A DNA stretch of 56,344 bases from a virus (IMGVR_UViG_3300036790_000300:1-56344); one strand, 5' to 3'; shown: positions 14,682-22,791, counted from the first letter of the stretch. Notes: generated by a model not told the origin, from the letters alone. Made by a program: numbers and translations.

Positions 14682-15472
14682 CTCTTCCAGGCGTGGATGT
14701 TGAGCGTCTTGATGAATACCGTCGAAGCAACCGTCCCGGCGCTCAGCCCCACATACTGCAATTGCTGATTCAAGAGGTTCACGCCCCACTTCGCGCTTGG
14801 CTGCGATGGCACCGTGATGCCCAGCGGGTAGTAGACGCCCGTGTCGCTCAGATAGATGCCGATGTACTCGACATTCTTGCCGTCCACATTCCGCACGTAG
14901 ATCCGCGTTGTGTACCAAACGCCAGCCTTGCGGCCGGTCGGGTTCGCCTTTACCGGGGTGGTCTGCCACTTTTGATTTTGGGTGATGTCTACACACGAGT
15001 TGTAGTGGTCGAGCTGCGTCGCCATGTCCACGTACACGCCAGAAGCCGCTACCTGCTCGAGATCTTTCTCCATGCAGGCAAGATTCGAAGCGTCCACGAA
15101 ATACTCGATCGCTTCATAGCAGAACGTATTGTAGGCAGAAGCGTTGGCCAGCACATTCGCGTGGTAAAGTGCACCACCCTTCGCAATGTTCGTAAAGGCA
15201 AATTCCCCGCAGTTGGTCGTTCCGTCCGGCGCAGTCTTTGGGTAGGCAAACGTGCCGCTGGCGTCACCAGGCGTCCCCGTATCGTGCTTGCAGCTCCATG
15301 CTTTGCTCAGCAGCATGTTGGTCGTCAGGGCGGTCGAAGGTATGGCGGGCTCAGGATTCACGACCGGCGGCGGCACGCTGTTCGGTGGCGGGGTGGTCGT
15401 CAGTTCAATCGTGCCCGAAAGGTTGGTCACAGAGCCGTCAGTGTTGGTAATCGTCGCCGAAATCGTTGCCAT
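14678..15472 (-). CDS. Unknown 264-aa protein, lone minus gene in early region
   Basis: Starts at 15472 with GGAGG upstream. The N-terminal 45 residues are a Thr/Pro-rich beta stretch (ATITNTDGSVTNLSGTIELT, then TTPPPNSVPPPV), typical of the hinge of a virion or surface protein. The main domain holds several Cys and strand patterns (TRIYVRNVDGKNVEYIGIYL). There is no signal peptide. It stands alone, opposite to the early operon, with both palindrome families in its leader, so it is probably an independently controlled moron. Family not recognised. Confidence 0.65.
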   Translation of the reverse strand: MATISATITNTDGSVTNLSGTIELTTTPPPNSVPPPVVNPEPAIPSTALTTNMLLSKAWSCKHDTGTPGDASGTFAYPKTAPDGTTNCGEFAFTNIAKGGALYHANVLANASAYNTFCYEAIEYFVDASNLACMEKDLEQVAASGVYVDMATQLDHYNSCVDITQNQKWQTTPVKANPTGRKAGVWYTTRIYVRNVDGKNVEYIGIYLSDTGVYYPLGITVPSQPSAKWGVNLLNQQLQYVGLSAGTVASTVFIKTLNIHAWKS

Positions 15473-15485
15473 TTACTTGCCTCCA

Positions 15486-15500
15486 GGTGCGTCACGCACC
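15486..15500. repeat. Motif B palindrome GGTGCGT-C-ACGCACC
   Basis: Perfect 15-bp palindrome in the leader of the 264-aa gene. On the minus strand it directly precedes the GGAGG ribosome site, so the hairpin could also mask translation. Motif A follows 7 bp away. Confidence 0.7.
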
Positions 15501-15507
15501 TACTTAC

Positions 15508-15518
15508 GACATCCTGTC
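15508..15518. repeat. Motif A palindrome GACA-TCC-TGTC (extended form)
   Basis: Exact copy with flank CATTTTCG. It forms a composite with motif B, in the same order and nearly the same spacing as at 36930-36964. Confidence 0.75.
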
Positions 15519-15552
15519 ATTTTCGCCTTAATTGGCGCGCTCCGGCAATCAA

Positions 15553-15723
15553 TCATTTGGACTTCATCCACTTTTCAATCTTGAGGTAGGTCTCCAGTGC
15601 CATCGGCTTGCCCTTCTCCACGCTGTGCAGGGTCTGAAATGGGATTCCGATATGCTGCGAGGCTTCCTTCAGCGTCAGGCGGCGGCAGGTGCGCCACGCC
15701 AGGAGTAGTTCTGGAATCTTCAT
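15553..15723 (-). CDS. XRE-family HTH repressor (Cro/CI type)
   Basis: A 56-aa protein that is almost only a helix-turn-helix domain: residues 14-50, with LTLKEASQHIGIPFQTLHSV and then EKGKPMALETYLKIEKW. It lies divergent from the Erf/recombination operon, the classic position of a phage switch repressor. No oligomerisation or self-cleavage domain is present, so it is Cro-like or a minimal repressor. No ribosome site is visible. Expected targets are the inverted half-sites at 15755-15762 and 15794-15801. Confidence 0.75.
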   Translation of the reverse strand: MKIPELLLAWRTCRRLTLKEASQHIGIPFQTLHSVEKGKPMALETYLKIEKWMKSK

Positions 15724-15754
15724 GAACTACATGGTGACATAAGTAATTCCGGTA

Positions 15755-15801
15755 TGCGAGAAAAATGATTGCTTAATTAAAAATGCGGGGGTATTCTCGC
15801 A
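15755..15801. promoter_or_regulatory. Inverted half-sites bracketing the early promoter
   Basis: TGCGAGAA at 15755-15762 and its exact reverse complement TTCTCGCA at 15794-15801. The left copy lies just upstream of the -35 box and the right copy overlaps the -10 box, so a dimer bridging both would shut the early promoter. This is the likely operator of the neighbouring XRE protein. Confidence 0.6.
15769..15797 (+). promoter_or_regulatory. Early rightward promoter
   Basis: TTGCTT, 17-bp spacer, TATTCT; the Erf start is 25 bp beyond the -10 box. The spacing is ideal and both boxes match the sigma70 consensus at four of six or better. Confidence 0.6.
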
Positions 15802-15822
15802 CAAGAAAACGGGAGATATTCA

Positions 15823-16560
15823 ATGGCTGCAGCAGCGGCAATCATACCAGCAGAACCCCAGCAAAATGCGTCGCTCATGACAGTTATCGAGCGGCTGTCC
15901 AGCAACCCCAACGTGGATATTGACAAGATTCGTCAGATGCTCGAGATGCAGGAGCGTTGGGAAGTCAACAAGGATCGGTCGGCGCTGAGCTATGCGATGG
16001 CTGAGTTCAAGAAGAACCCGCCCGAGATCATAAAGAAGCGCACGGCGACGATCAACCCGACCTTCAGCTACAGCTATGCCGACCTGGAGAACATCACCAG
16101 CGCCATCATTGGGGCGCTTGCGCAGTACGGCGTGACTCACTCGTGGAAGATCGCTGAGGGCGAAAAGGGCATTTCCGTCACCTGCATCCTGCGATTCGGC
16201 CTGTACGAAACCGACGGGGTGACGCTCACCTCCATGCCCGACACCTCTGGGCAGAAGAACGCAATTCAGGCGAAGGGCTCGGCTATCTCCTACCTCGAAA
16301 AGTACACCCTCTTGGCAGCCACGGGCATGGCCGCAGGGATGCCGGACTCGGACGGCAATGGTGAAGGCCCCAAGATGGACGGCGAAGCCTGGAATGCCCA
16401 CATAAAGCTGATCCGTGAGGCTGGCACGGCGGAAGCGCTGAAGGGATTCTGGCAGACCGCAGTGAAGGAAGCGCGCGCCAACAAGGACGCGGTGAGCGAG
16501 AAGAAGTTCACCGAGGCCAAAGACAAGCGCAAGGCCGAGTTGGAGCAGGTGGCCGCGTGA
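15823..16560 (+). CDS. erf: Erf-family single-strand annealing protein
   Basis: A 245-aa recombinase that anneals complementary single strands at resected ends. The Erf core is clear: ALSYAMAEFKKNPPEIIKK (about 55-73), FSYSYADLENITSAI (about 82-96), ISVTCILRFG and the GSAISYLEKYTLLAATGM block around 153-172. The C-terminal 60 residues are a charged helix as in other Erf proteins. ATG has GGGAGA upstream. It pairs with the exonuclease overlapping its stop (GTGA), the usual two-component recombination module. Confidence 0.9.
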   Translation: MAAAAAIIPAEPQQNASLMTVIERLSSNPNVDIDKIRQMLEMQERWEVNKDRSALSYAMAEFKKNPPEIIKKRTATINPTFSYSYADLENITSAIIGALAQYGVTHSWKIAEGEKGISVTCILRFGLYETDGVTLTSMPDTSGQKNAIQAKGSAISYLEKYTLLAATGMAAGMPDSDGNGEGPKMDGEAWNAHIKLIREAGTAEALKGFWQTAVKEARANKDAVSEKKFTEAKDKRKAELEQVAA

Positions 16561-17198
16561 AAGTTGTCGATTGCGAGCAGGGATCCGGACCATGGCTAGC
16601 AGCGCGCGCTGGGCGCATCACGGCCTCCCGCATGGCCGAGGTTATGTCCTACCTGAAAAATGGTGCAGAGTCCCAGAAGCGCATCGACTATCGCGTGGAG
16701 CTGGTCTCTGAGCGCCTGAGCGGCCGCGCCAATGAGCAGTACGTGACGTTTGCCATGAAAGAGGGCACGCGCCTAGAGCCAGAAGCGCGCACCGAGTACG
16801 AATTGGTAAAAGACGTTCTGGTCGATCGCATCGGGCTGGCGATTCACCCGAGCATGGACTTCTCTGCTGCGTCGCCTGACGGGCTGGTAGGCCGGGATGG
16901 TGGGGTGGAGATCAAATGCCCTACTCCCACAACGCACATCGAATGGCTTCTGGCTGGCGTCGTTCCACCCGCGCACATCCCGCAGATGGATTGGGGAATG
17001 GTCTGCTGCGAGCGCATGTGGTGGGACTTCGTCTCCTACTGCCCGATCTTCCCTGAACCACTGAACCTACTGATTGTTCGACTGCCACGAGATGAGAGCC
17101 GCATCGACGTTCTTGACGCTGAGGTGCGCAAGTTCCACGCAGAAACTGAAGCCATGATTGCTCAATTGAAAGGAACCTATGCCGAACGTGCAGCCTGA
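16557..17198 (+). CDS. YqaJ/lambda-Exo type alkaline exonuclease
   Basis: A 213-aa exonuclease that resects double-stranded ends to feed the annealase. Family motifs: GSGPWLAARAGRITAS (residues 9-24), EGTRLEPEAR (69-78) and the PD-(D/E)XK core SPDGLV with D108 and GGVEIKCP with E118 and K120. Starts at GTG in a GTGA overlap with erf. The last 20 bp overlap the next gene and hold a motif A palindrome at the boundary. Confidence 0.9.
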   Translation: MKVVDCEQGSGPWLAARAGRITASRMAEVMSYLKNGAESQKRIDYRVELVSERLSGRANEQYVTFAMKEGTRLEPEARTEYELVKDVLVDRIGLAIHPSMDFSAASPDGLVGRDGGVEIKCPTPTTHIEWLLAGVVPPAHIPQMDWGMVCCERMWWDFVSYCPIFPEPLNLLIVRLPRDESRIDVLDAEVRKFHAETEAMIAQLKGTYAERAA

Positions 17199-17475
17199 AA
17201 TGACAGCCTGTCGTATTCCATTCACTGCAGCCCTTGCCGCGTCAGAATGGCAGGAATATCTGCTTCGCTTCACCAACCAAACCAACTGCACCCACTGCAA
17301 GCATGAGTTCATCGAAGACACCTCCGACCGTTGCTGGTATCGCTCCGAAGACTGCGAGTTTGGGATGGAGCCGCGCTGGTCGGAATCGATCACCCCGGTT
17401 ATTGCGCAGCAGGGCTGGTTCTGTGGGGAAGAGTGCCACGATGAGTACCTGGCGAAGACTGAGGGGGCAGCATGA
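17179..17475 (+). CDS. Unknown 98-aa protein with Cys motifs
   Basis: ATG 17179 has AAAGGA 4 bp upstream and overlaps the exonuclease end by 20 bp. Two Cys pairs (NCTHCKHEF around residue 37 and FCGEECHDEY around 82) suggest a zinc site. The neighbourhood hints at a DNA-metabolism accessory; otherwise unknown. Confidence 0.6.
   Translation: MPNVQPEMTACRIPFTAALAASEWQEYLLRFTNQTNCTHCKHEFIEDTSDRCWYRSEDCEFGMEPRWSESITPVIAQQGWFCGEECHDEYLAKTEGAA
17202..17212. repeat. Motif A palindrome GACA-GCC-TGTC
   Basis: Exact copy immediately after the exonuclease stop and inside the 5' end of the next gene. Confidence 0.7.
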
Positions 17476-17654
17476 AGGTCTACCAGAAAACGGGATTTCT
17501 GATCGAGCGAGGCACAGAGTACTCGACAGTCGTCTGGGCGTTGCGGAAGGCCGGGGAGGTCGAGCTGGCAAACAAGTTGGACCGCATCCGAGCGCAAACC
17601 TATTACGAACCGGTTCCGAGGTCGCTCGACGTGGAATTGGAGATTGTCGCGTGA
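17472..17654 (+). CDS. Unknown 60-aa protein
   Basis: ATGA overlap with the preceding gene. Helical core (STVVWALRKAGEVELANKLD) flanked by strand-like ends. No match recognised. Confidence 0.55.
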   Translation: MKVYQKTGFLIERGTEYSTVVWALRKAGEVELANKLDRIRAQTYYEPVPRSLDVELEIVA

Positions 17655-17800
17655 TCCGGTTCGCGTGCATTCTCGTGAACATGCTCACGTGCGGGTATGC
17701 CACCTATCGCTTTGGCCTCACGGGCGGCGCTCTCGTACTCGCCAATGGCCTCGCTGGAATAACTTATTGCTACTTCCGGGTAAATGAAGACAATGACTGA
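17651..17800 (+). CDS. Small membrane protein (GTG start)
   Basis: A 49-aa protein in a GTGA overlap. Hydrophobic throughout residues 3-42 with a break at TYRFGLTGG, consistent with two short membrane helices. Unknown role. Confidence 0.5.
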   Translation: MIRFACILVNMLTCGYATYRFGLTGGALVLANGLAGITYCYFRVNEDND

Positions 17801-17993
17801 TCACAAGCACACGTTCGACTCCGAGCAGGGCTTCCTGCCGCAGGTTGTCGGTCTGTCGCTCAGATGCAAGTGCGGGCACTGGATCACTGTCGGCAACGAG
17901 AAAACCGGACGCGTGCCGAAGGATCACAGCGATACGTGGGCAAGTCTTCTCGCATGCGCCCTGTTTCTTTTCGCGCTCTGGGCTCTGGGGTAG
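17784..17993 (+). CDS. 69-aa protein with C-terminal TM helix
   Basis: Two starts are possible: ATG 17784 or ATG 17793. A Cys/His stretch (LRCKCGHWITVG) precedes a C-terminal membrane helix (SLLACALFLFALWALG). Tail-anchored topology. Not recognised. Confidence 0.5.
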   Translation: MKTMTDHKHTFDSEQGFLPQVVGLSLRCKCGHWITVGNEKTGRVPKDHSDTWASLLACALFLFALWALG

Positions 17994-18003
17994 GAGGCTG
18001 CAA

Positions 18004-18267
18004 ATGGATATGCGATACGTAAAAGGTCGGCGAACGAATCTAGTCTCTGTGGGATGGCTGGACCATGTCCTTCAGGTTGAGTTTCGCAGCGGCCAGAGGT
18101 TTCAGTATGGCGGGGTATCGAAAGAAGTCTGCGAGAAGCTGCTGCGTGTGCCGTACCCCGACAAGCTGTTCTCCCAGATAGTGCGCGGCAAATACGTATC
18201 GAAGCGCGTAGACGAGATGCCCCGCGCAAAGCAACCAGCAATTGACATGGACAGCCTGCCATTCTGA
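18004..18267 (+). CDS. KTSC-domain protein
   Basis: An 87-aa protein with a TAGGAGG ribosome site. Residues 8-65 follow the KTSC pattern (NLVSVGWLDHVLQVEF, SGQRFQYGGVSKEVCEKLL, then FSQIVRGKY). The domain is named after C-terminal fusions to lysyl-tRNA synthetase and is frequent in phages; its biochemical role is poorly known. The 3' end carries a motif A near-match. Confidence 0.75.
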   Translation: MDMRYVKGRRTNLVSVGWLDHVLQVEFRSGQRFQYGGVSKEVCEKLLRVPYPDKLFSQIVRGKYVSKRVDEMPRAKQPAIDMDSLPF

Positions 18268-19802
18268 TGCAAAACCATCTCTTCGAACCACAGGTCGAGA
18301 ACAAGATGCGCCCACTGCGGCCACGGCAGTTGCAGGCCATCGCAGAGGTCAGGGACGCCATCAAGGCCGGCCACAAGCGCATCGTGCTCCAAGCGCCGAC
18401 GGGGTTCGGAAAGACGCTGGTATCGGCGCACATTATCGACGCGGCGCTACGCAAAGACTCCAAACCGTTGTTCACTTGCCCCGCCATCTCGCTGGTCGAT
18501 CAAACACTGGCAGCCTTCGAGAAAGAGGGCATACGCGATATCGGGGTAATGCAGGCTGCCCATGTGCGCACGAATCGCAGCGCGGCCGTACAGATCGCCA
18601 GCGTGCAGACACTGATACGCCGTGCAGCACCGGATGTGGACTTCGCGCTGATCGATGAATGCCACGAATCCTTTGACGGGCTGGAGACGCTTCTCGACTC
18701 ACCGGAGTGGAAGAACAAGATTGTCATCGGTCTGTCGGCTACGCCCTGGGCGAAGGGGATGGGATTGAGGTGGACGAAGTTGGTCATAGCCGCCACCATC
18801 AACGACCTCATTGCAGATGGTCACGCCACGCCAGCACTGATCTATGGCCCGCAAGTGGACTTTGATCGAGGGTCGCTGACTGTAGCGCGCGGAGAGTTCG
18901 AAGAGGGTAGTTTGGCTGAGAGGATGAGCGACAAGGCCATCATCGGGGACGTGCTGAAAGAGTGGCAGGAGAAGAGCCCTCGCGAGAAGACGTTCGCCTT
19001 TTGCGTGAATCGCGCGCACGCACAGGTGCAGATGGAGGCGTTCCATGATGCCGGCATTCCGTTTGGTTACATCGATGCCCTGACGCCGCAGGATCAACGC
19101 AAGAGGATCTTCGCACAGATGCGCAGCGGAGAGATTGCCGGCATTGCCTCCGTCGGCTGTCTCATCCGCGGGGTGGATGAAGACGTTCGGTGCATTCTCG
19201 ACTTACAGCCAACTAGATCGGAGATGAGGCATGTTCAAAAGTGGGGAAGAGGCGTCCGCTGCGCTGATGGAAAAACAGTACTTGTGGGGCTCGATCACGC
19301 AGGAAATAATGCTGCCCTCGGGCTATTTACTGACATCTACCACGATCACCTTGACGTACGTAAACCCGGAGACCGGGGAGAGTCTTACAAGGACGATTAC
19401 AAACCCGCCAAGCCTAAGAAGTGCGCCAAGTGCCACAACCTGATCCCGCCCAGAATGCGAAACTGCCCGTCGTGCAATGAGCGCGTCGCCCTGCATACCG
19501 GCGTGACTGTGGTCGATGGCAGGCTAGTCGAGATAGGCTCCGGGCCAAAGATTGACGTGAAAGAACGCCAGGAGTGGTACAGCAGCCTGCTCTGGATTGC
19601 GAAGCAGAAGAACCTGCGTGATGGCTGGGCAGCCCATTCGTACAAAGAGAAGTTTGGAGCGTGGCCGAAGAACCTGCGCGTGCGGGCAAAGAAGCCTTCC
19701 GATGCAGTGGTCGAGTACACGAAGCAACGCAGGGAAGAGTACCTGAAGCGGATTGCGGTGCCAGTGGCAGCGGCTCCGGAAGTACATGAGGTGACAGCAT
19801 GA
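18267..19802 (+). CDS. SF2 DEAD/DEAH helicase with zinc finger
   Basis: A 511-aa ATP-dependent helicase. Motif I APTGFGKT (43-50), motif II DECH (130-133), motif III SATP (157-160), and motif VI QKWGRGVR (324-331) place it near Res/UvsW-type enzymes. A Cys4 finger follows the motor (CAKCHNLIPPRMRNCPSC, about 387-404), then a basic C-terminal part. A partner of the zinc-finger primase-like protein in replication initiation, or a branch-migration enzyme, are both reasonable. Starts in a TGATG overlap. Confidence 0.88.
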   Translation: MQNHLFEPQVENKMRPLRPRQLQAIAEVRDAIKAGHKRIVLQAPTGFGKTLVSAHIIDAALRKDSKPLFTCPAISLVDQTLAAFEKEGIRDIGVMQAAHVRTNRSAAVQIASVQTLIRRAAPDVDFALIDECHESFDGLETLLDSPEWKNKIVIGLSATPWAKGMGLRWTKLVIAATINDLIADGHATPALIYGPQVDFDRGSLTVARGEFEEGSLAERMSDKAIIGDVLKEWQEKSPREKTFAFCVNRAHAQVQMEAFHDAGIPFGYIDALTPQDQRKRIFAQMRSGEIAGIASVGCLIRGVDEDVRCILDLQPTRSEMRHVQKWGRGVRCADGKTVLVGLDHAGNNAALGLFTDIYHDHLDVRKPGDRGESYKDDYKPAKPKKCAKCHNLIPPRMRNCPSCNERVALHTGVTVVDGRLVEIGSGPKIDVKERQEWYSSLLWIAKQKNLRDGWAAHSYKEKFGAWPKNLRVRAKKPSDAVVEYTKQRREEYLKRIAVPVAAAPEVHEVTA

Positions 19803-20017
19803 CCCAGCACTACACGAAGAACACGATCGAAGCATCAGCATGGTGCAAGATTTGCGTGAAGGCCACGCCGCACGCCGTGAACGACGGGCGCATTGGCTCA
19901 TGCCTCACCTGCATCACGCGGCTGAATCTACAGCACGACTTGCCGGGAATTGAGAGAGCGAAAGAGCCGGTGCAGATGGAATTGATGGAACGATACGGGT
20001 CGATCGACATCGGATGA
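19799..20017 (+). CDS. Small zinc-finger protein
   Basis: A 72-aa protein in an ATGA overlap. CKIC (16-19) and CLTC (35-38) make a four-Cys zinc site; the C-terminal half is charged and helical. Placed between helicase and primase-like gene. Confidence 0.6.
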   Translation: MTQHYTKNTIEASAWCKICVKATPHAVNDGRIGSCLTCITRLNLQHDLPGIERAKEPVQMELMERYGSIDIG

Positions 20018-20502
20018 TGCCGGCAGACGTGGCGCGTGCCCTCAGGGGGCGCAGGTATGGTCGAGGCAAGTGGATGGCAAAATGCCCGGCCCATCGGGAG
20101 AAGACTGCCTCGCTATCCATAACGGATATGGGCGGAGGGAAGACGAGACTGTACTGCTTCGGGGGAGGATGCGAGCAGCAAAAGATTCTCAGGGCGGCAG
20201 GGCTGACATGGAAGGACTTGAGGCCGGGGGATGTATCGCCAGAGGTTCGGAACAGGATCTCGGGCGAGGAGAAGCTGGAAAGACTGCAACGGCAGCAGTG
20301 GATGATGCAGTGGATGCAGTCGCTTGAACCAGAGAAACGGCGGTACTGGCAGGCGGCAGAACGCAGGGTGATTGCCGAGATGGAGCCGCTGTATTGGGAA
20401 GTAATGCCGGACAAAGAACGGGTGGAGAAGATGACGCAGTTCGAGATGGATGACTACAGGGCGAAGCGGCTGGACTGGCTACGGGAAAGAGGGCAGGCGT
20501 GA
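20014..20502 (+). CDS. CHC2 zinc-finger (DnaG-type) domain protein
   Basis: A 162-aa protein. The CHC2 primase zinc ribbon spans residues 17-60: AKCPAHREKTASLSIT gives C24 and H27, and LYCFGGGC gives C48 and C53. This module reads the template in DnaG-type primases. The rest (about 75-162) is Gln/Glu/Arg-rich helix with no TOPRIM or other catalytic site, so the protein alone cannot be a primase. It may recruit the host primase or work with the adjacent helicase. Confidence 0.7.
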   Translation: MMPADVARALRGRRYGRGKWMAKCPAHREKTASLSITDMGGGKTRLYCFGGGCEQQKILRAAGLTWKDLRPGDVSPEVRNRISGEEKLERLQRQQWMMQWMQSLEPEKRRYWQAAERRVIAEMEPLYWEVMPDKERVEKMTQFEMDDYRAKRLDWLRERGQA

Positions 20503-20945
20503 TTCTCTCAGGGGCAGACGTAAGGCAATACATCGCTTACGGGGGTTTACGGTTCTCTCCCGAACTGCAGGATGACCAGTTTCAGCAGAACGGCGTGGAC
20601 TTGATACTCGGCAAAGTGGAAGCTAGCCAGCGCGGCACAGGGGAGCTGTATCCCGGTGAATTCGTTCTCGGGTGCACGCTGGAGCGAATCGAGATGCCTA
20701 ATGACCTGATGGCGTTCGTGCAATTGCGCTCCACTTGGGCACGGCGCGGATTCATGCTCCCTCCCACGGTCATTGACGCCGGTTTCCGAGGTCAGATCAC
20801 TCTGGAAATAGTGTCCTTCGCCCATAACATGCTTCCCCTGCAGGAACGATTCGCGCACCTCATTTTCGCCAAACTAGCCAGTCCCTCCGAGCCCTATGCG
20901 GGTAAGTATCAAGAACAAATGGGAATCACTAAGGCGGCACAATGA
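20499..20945 (+). CDS. dCTP deaminase / dUTPase-like enzyme
   Basis: A 148-aa protein. Family pattern: NGVDLILGKV (31-40), VQLRSTWARRG (75-85) and VIDAGFRGQITLEI (91-104), with the conserved Arg-Ser-x-Trp and catalytic-type Glu103. It makes dUMP/dUTP precursors for thymidylate or lowers uracil in DNA. It is shorter than bacterial Dcd (about 190 aa) and lacks part of the C-terminus, so a trimmed member. GTG start in a GTGA overlap. Confidence 0.75.
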   Translation: MILSGADVRQYIAYGGLRFSPELQDDQFQQNGVDLILGKVEASQRGTGELYPGEFVLGCTLERIEMPNDLMAFVQLRSTWARRGFMLPPTVIDAGFRGQITLEIVSFAHNMLPLQERFAHLIFAKLASPSEPYAGKYQEQMGITKAAQ

Positions 20946-21646
20946 CAACTATGCAAGTGCGTCGCGCACCCGGCCCGCTGGCGATTCTCTCGTCCAACCT
21001 CGATGAACTGCTGGCCCTCGCCGATCCTGAAGCAGCAGAGTCTTTGAATGCGTGGATGGGTGCCCTCAAGCGCGTCGAAGAGGTTTACGAGGTTAGCTAC
21101 GGTCAGCGCCTGGTGATCATCCGCAACTTCGAAGAGCGCGGCCTCTGGCGGTATCTCACCGACCCGGACACCGATCAGGTATTCCCAAACCTGACGGCGT
21201 GGCTAAGTTCAGGATTCATCGGATGCCGTCGCGTGAACATGGAAGCGCACAAGGATGCGCGGGCGCTGGCCGACATCCCGCCGGAGAAGCTGATCGATGT
21301 ACCAAAGAGCAACATCCACACGCTGACGCAACTCTCCACCGCGGTGCGCAACGACCCTGGCATCCTGGCAGCAGCAAGAAATCTTTCGCAGGATGACTTT
21401 CTGGAGAAGGTCGAGAAGGAGCAGCCCAACCAGCATTTAGAAGTGCGCAGACCCCTTCGATTCAATCCCGGCCGCAGTGGAGCAAAGATAGTCGAGGAAG
21501 TGATCACTTACGCGCTGGAGCACAACATCGCCGGCAGCCGAGATGAGGCCTTGGTTCGAATGGCTGAGACGGCGAAGAACCAGTGGGATCTCGAGGACGA
21601 GCTCCGAAGCATGCCGGCAGAAACTACAGAAAACGCCGTTCAGTAG
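20942..21646 (+). CDS. Unknown 234-aa early protein
   Basis: ATGA overlap with the deaminase-like gene. Mostly helical; residues 120-190 (LIDVPKSNIHTLTQLSTAVR, RNLSQDDFLEKVEKEQ) have the look of a DNA-binding or ParB-linker-like helical bundle, and the C-terminus (KIVEEVITYALEHNIAGSRD) is another helix pair. I cannot assign a family. A motif B palindrome lies in codons 6-10. Confidence 0.6.
   Translation: MTTMQVRRAPGPLAILSSNLDELLALADPEAAESLNAWMGALKRVEEVYEVSYGQRLVIIRNFEERGLWRYLTDPDTDQVFPNLTAWLSSGFIGCRRVNMEAHKDARALADIPPEKLIDVPKSNIHTLTQLSTAVRNDPGILAAARNLSQDDFLEKVEKEQPNQHLEVRRPLRFNPGRSGAKIVEEVITYALEHNIAGSRDEALVRMAETAKNQWDLEDELRSMPAETTENAVQ
20957..20969. repeat. Motif B palindrome GTGCGT-C-GCGCAC
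   Basis: One mismatch between the arms. Located 15 bp inside the 234-aa gene. Confidence 0.55.
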
Positions 21647-21673
21647 GGCTGGGGGATGAGGAGAAAACAGAAA

Positions 21674-21850
21674 ATGAGCGACGAGACGGAAGAGGTAGTG
21701 GTGACCACGGCGACGCTGATAAAGGCTCTGGTTCTGTGCAACGAGTCGCGCAACCGGCTGACGGGGTTCCATTCCACGCCAGATTTCTGGATCCTCGAAG
21801 CATGGGGCGAAATTTCCAAGTCCGGGGAGGCTACCAGTGGCGAGCGGTGA
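21674..21850 (+). CDS. Unknown 58-aa protein
   Basis: ATG 21674 has AGGAG about 10 bp upstream; ATG 21656 would add six basic residues. N-terminal acidic part, then a helix (TTATLIKALVLCNESRNRL). Not recognised. Confidence 0.5.
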   Translation: MSDETEEVVVTTATLIKALVLCNESRNRLTGFHSTPDFWILEAWGEISKSGEATSGER

Positions 21851-21874
21851 TATGAGATGCACGGAGGTTAAACA

Positions 21875-22450
21875 ATGCCTGACTTAGGACCGTGGTTTGA
21901 ACGCAGAATTAACGAGATTGAGGCCGAGCCAGCCGCCTCGTCCGCCATTGAAGTAGCTCCAGGACGGCGCGTGTTTGTAGTGCAGAGCACAGCGGGTGTA
22001 GTCGAGGGAGTCTATTCATCGGAGGCGAATGCTCAATCCGCTTTCACTCATTGGCAGCACCTGGAAATCCGGGAGGGAATCATGGACTACGGCATTCGCC
22101 CCTCGGTAGTTCCAGGGGAAGCGCAGCGGAAGTGCGGGAGATGCAAAGCGGCGATTACATATAACCCGATCACTACTAAGTGGCATGGTAGTGACGATAT
22201 AGCGGTGTGCCATGAGCGCTTCGGGCCAAACGAACACTGGCATGACCCCGCCGTGCCCTCTGAAGTAGCCCCTAGCCGGGAACGGCGGTTGGAAGATGCG
22301 CTGCGGAATAACGCTGATCAAACATTAGCCGACGGAACCAAGTGCTACTGCCTCGAAGAGCGCATGGCGAAAGGCTACAAGTGCGGAGAGGTTGGAGGAG
22401 AACATATGCCGTGGTGCATCGAAGCTCGCAGCGTTCTGGAGGCAAAGTAA
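21875..22450 (+). CDS. Unknown 191-aa protein with Cys/His clusters
   Basis: GGAGG ribosome site. N-terminal region (APGRRVFVVQSTAGVVEGVY) is a beta-hairpin; the centre has KCGRCKAAITY and VCHERFGPNEHWH, a plausible zinc site; the C-terminus has CYCLEERMAKGYKCG and PWCIEARS. Stop TAA overlaps the next ATG. Family unknown. Confidence 0.6.
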   Translation: MPDLGPWFERRINEIEAEPAASSAIEVAPGRRVFVVQSTAGVVEGVYSSEANAQSAFTHWQHLEIREGIMDYGIRPSVVPGEAQRKCGRCKAAITYNPITTKWHGSDDIAVCHERFGPNEHWHDPAVPSEVAPSRERRLEDALRNNADQTLADGTKCYCLEERMAKGYKCGEVGGEHMPWCIEARSVLEAK

Positions 22451-22791
22451 TGGCAGGCGACATTCGAGTAGCCCCTAGCTCAGAGCCTTCGATTCCAGCG
22501 GACCCGAAAGACGAGTATCGACGCGGGTGGAACGATGCTATCAAGGCTGCCGGGGAATCAGATTTTGATCAACTCATCAAGCGCATAGCAGAACTGGAAG
22601 GGGCTTTGAGGCTGTACGCAAAGTATGCGCCGCGGTCGGGAGCTATGGCGCTATTAATTCGAGCCAGTCAGGCTGGAGGACAGGAAGCAGCTGAGTACGC
22701 CGACGCGATGATACTCCACTACAGCCGCTTAGACGATGCTAACGATCTCGCCCGCGCAGCCCTCGCCGCGCCATCCGGGGTCAAGCCGTGA
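22450..22791 (+). CDS. Unknown 113-aa protein
   Basis: ATG overlaps the preceding TAA. Contains KDEYRRGWNDAIKAAGE, a pattern seen in many phage orphans, followed by helices with Ala-rich faces (ELEGALRLYAKYAPR). Ends in Ala/Pro. Function unknown. Confidence 0.6.
   Translation: MAGDIRVAPSSEPSIPADPKDEYRRGWNDAIKAAGESDFDQLIKRIAELEGALRLYAKYAPRSGAMALLIRASQAGGQEAAEYADAMILHYSRLDDANDLARAALAAPSGVKP

Noticed and set aside
14570-15589. 339-codon plus frame over the lone minus gene
   Set aside because: Starts inside another small gene in a different frame and shows only Arg/His/Val shadow sequence.
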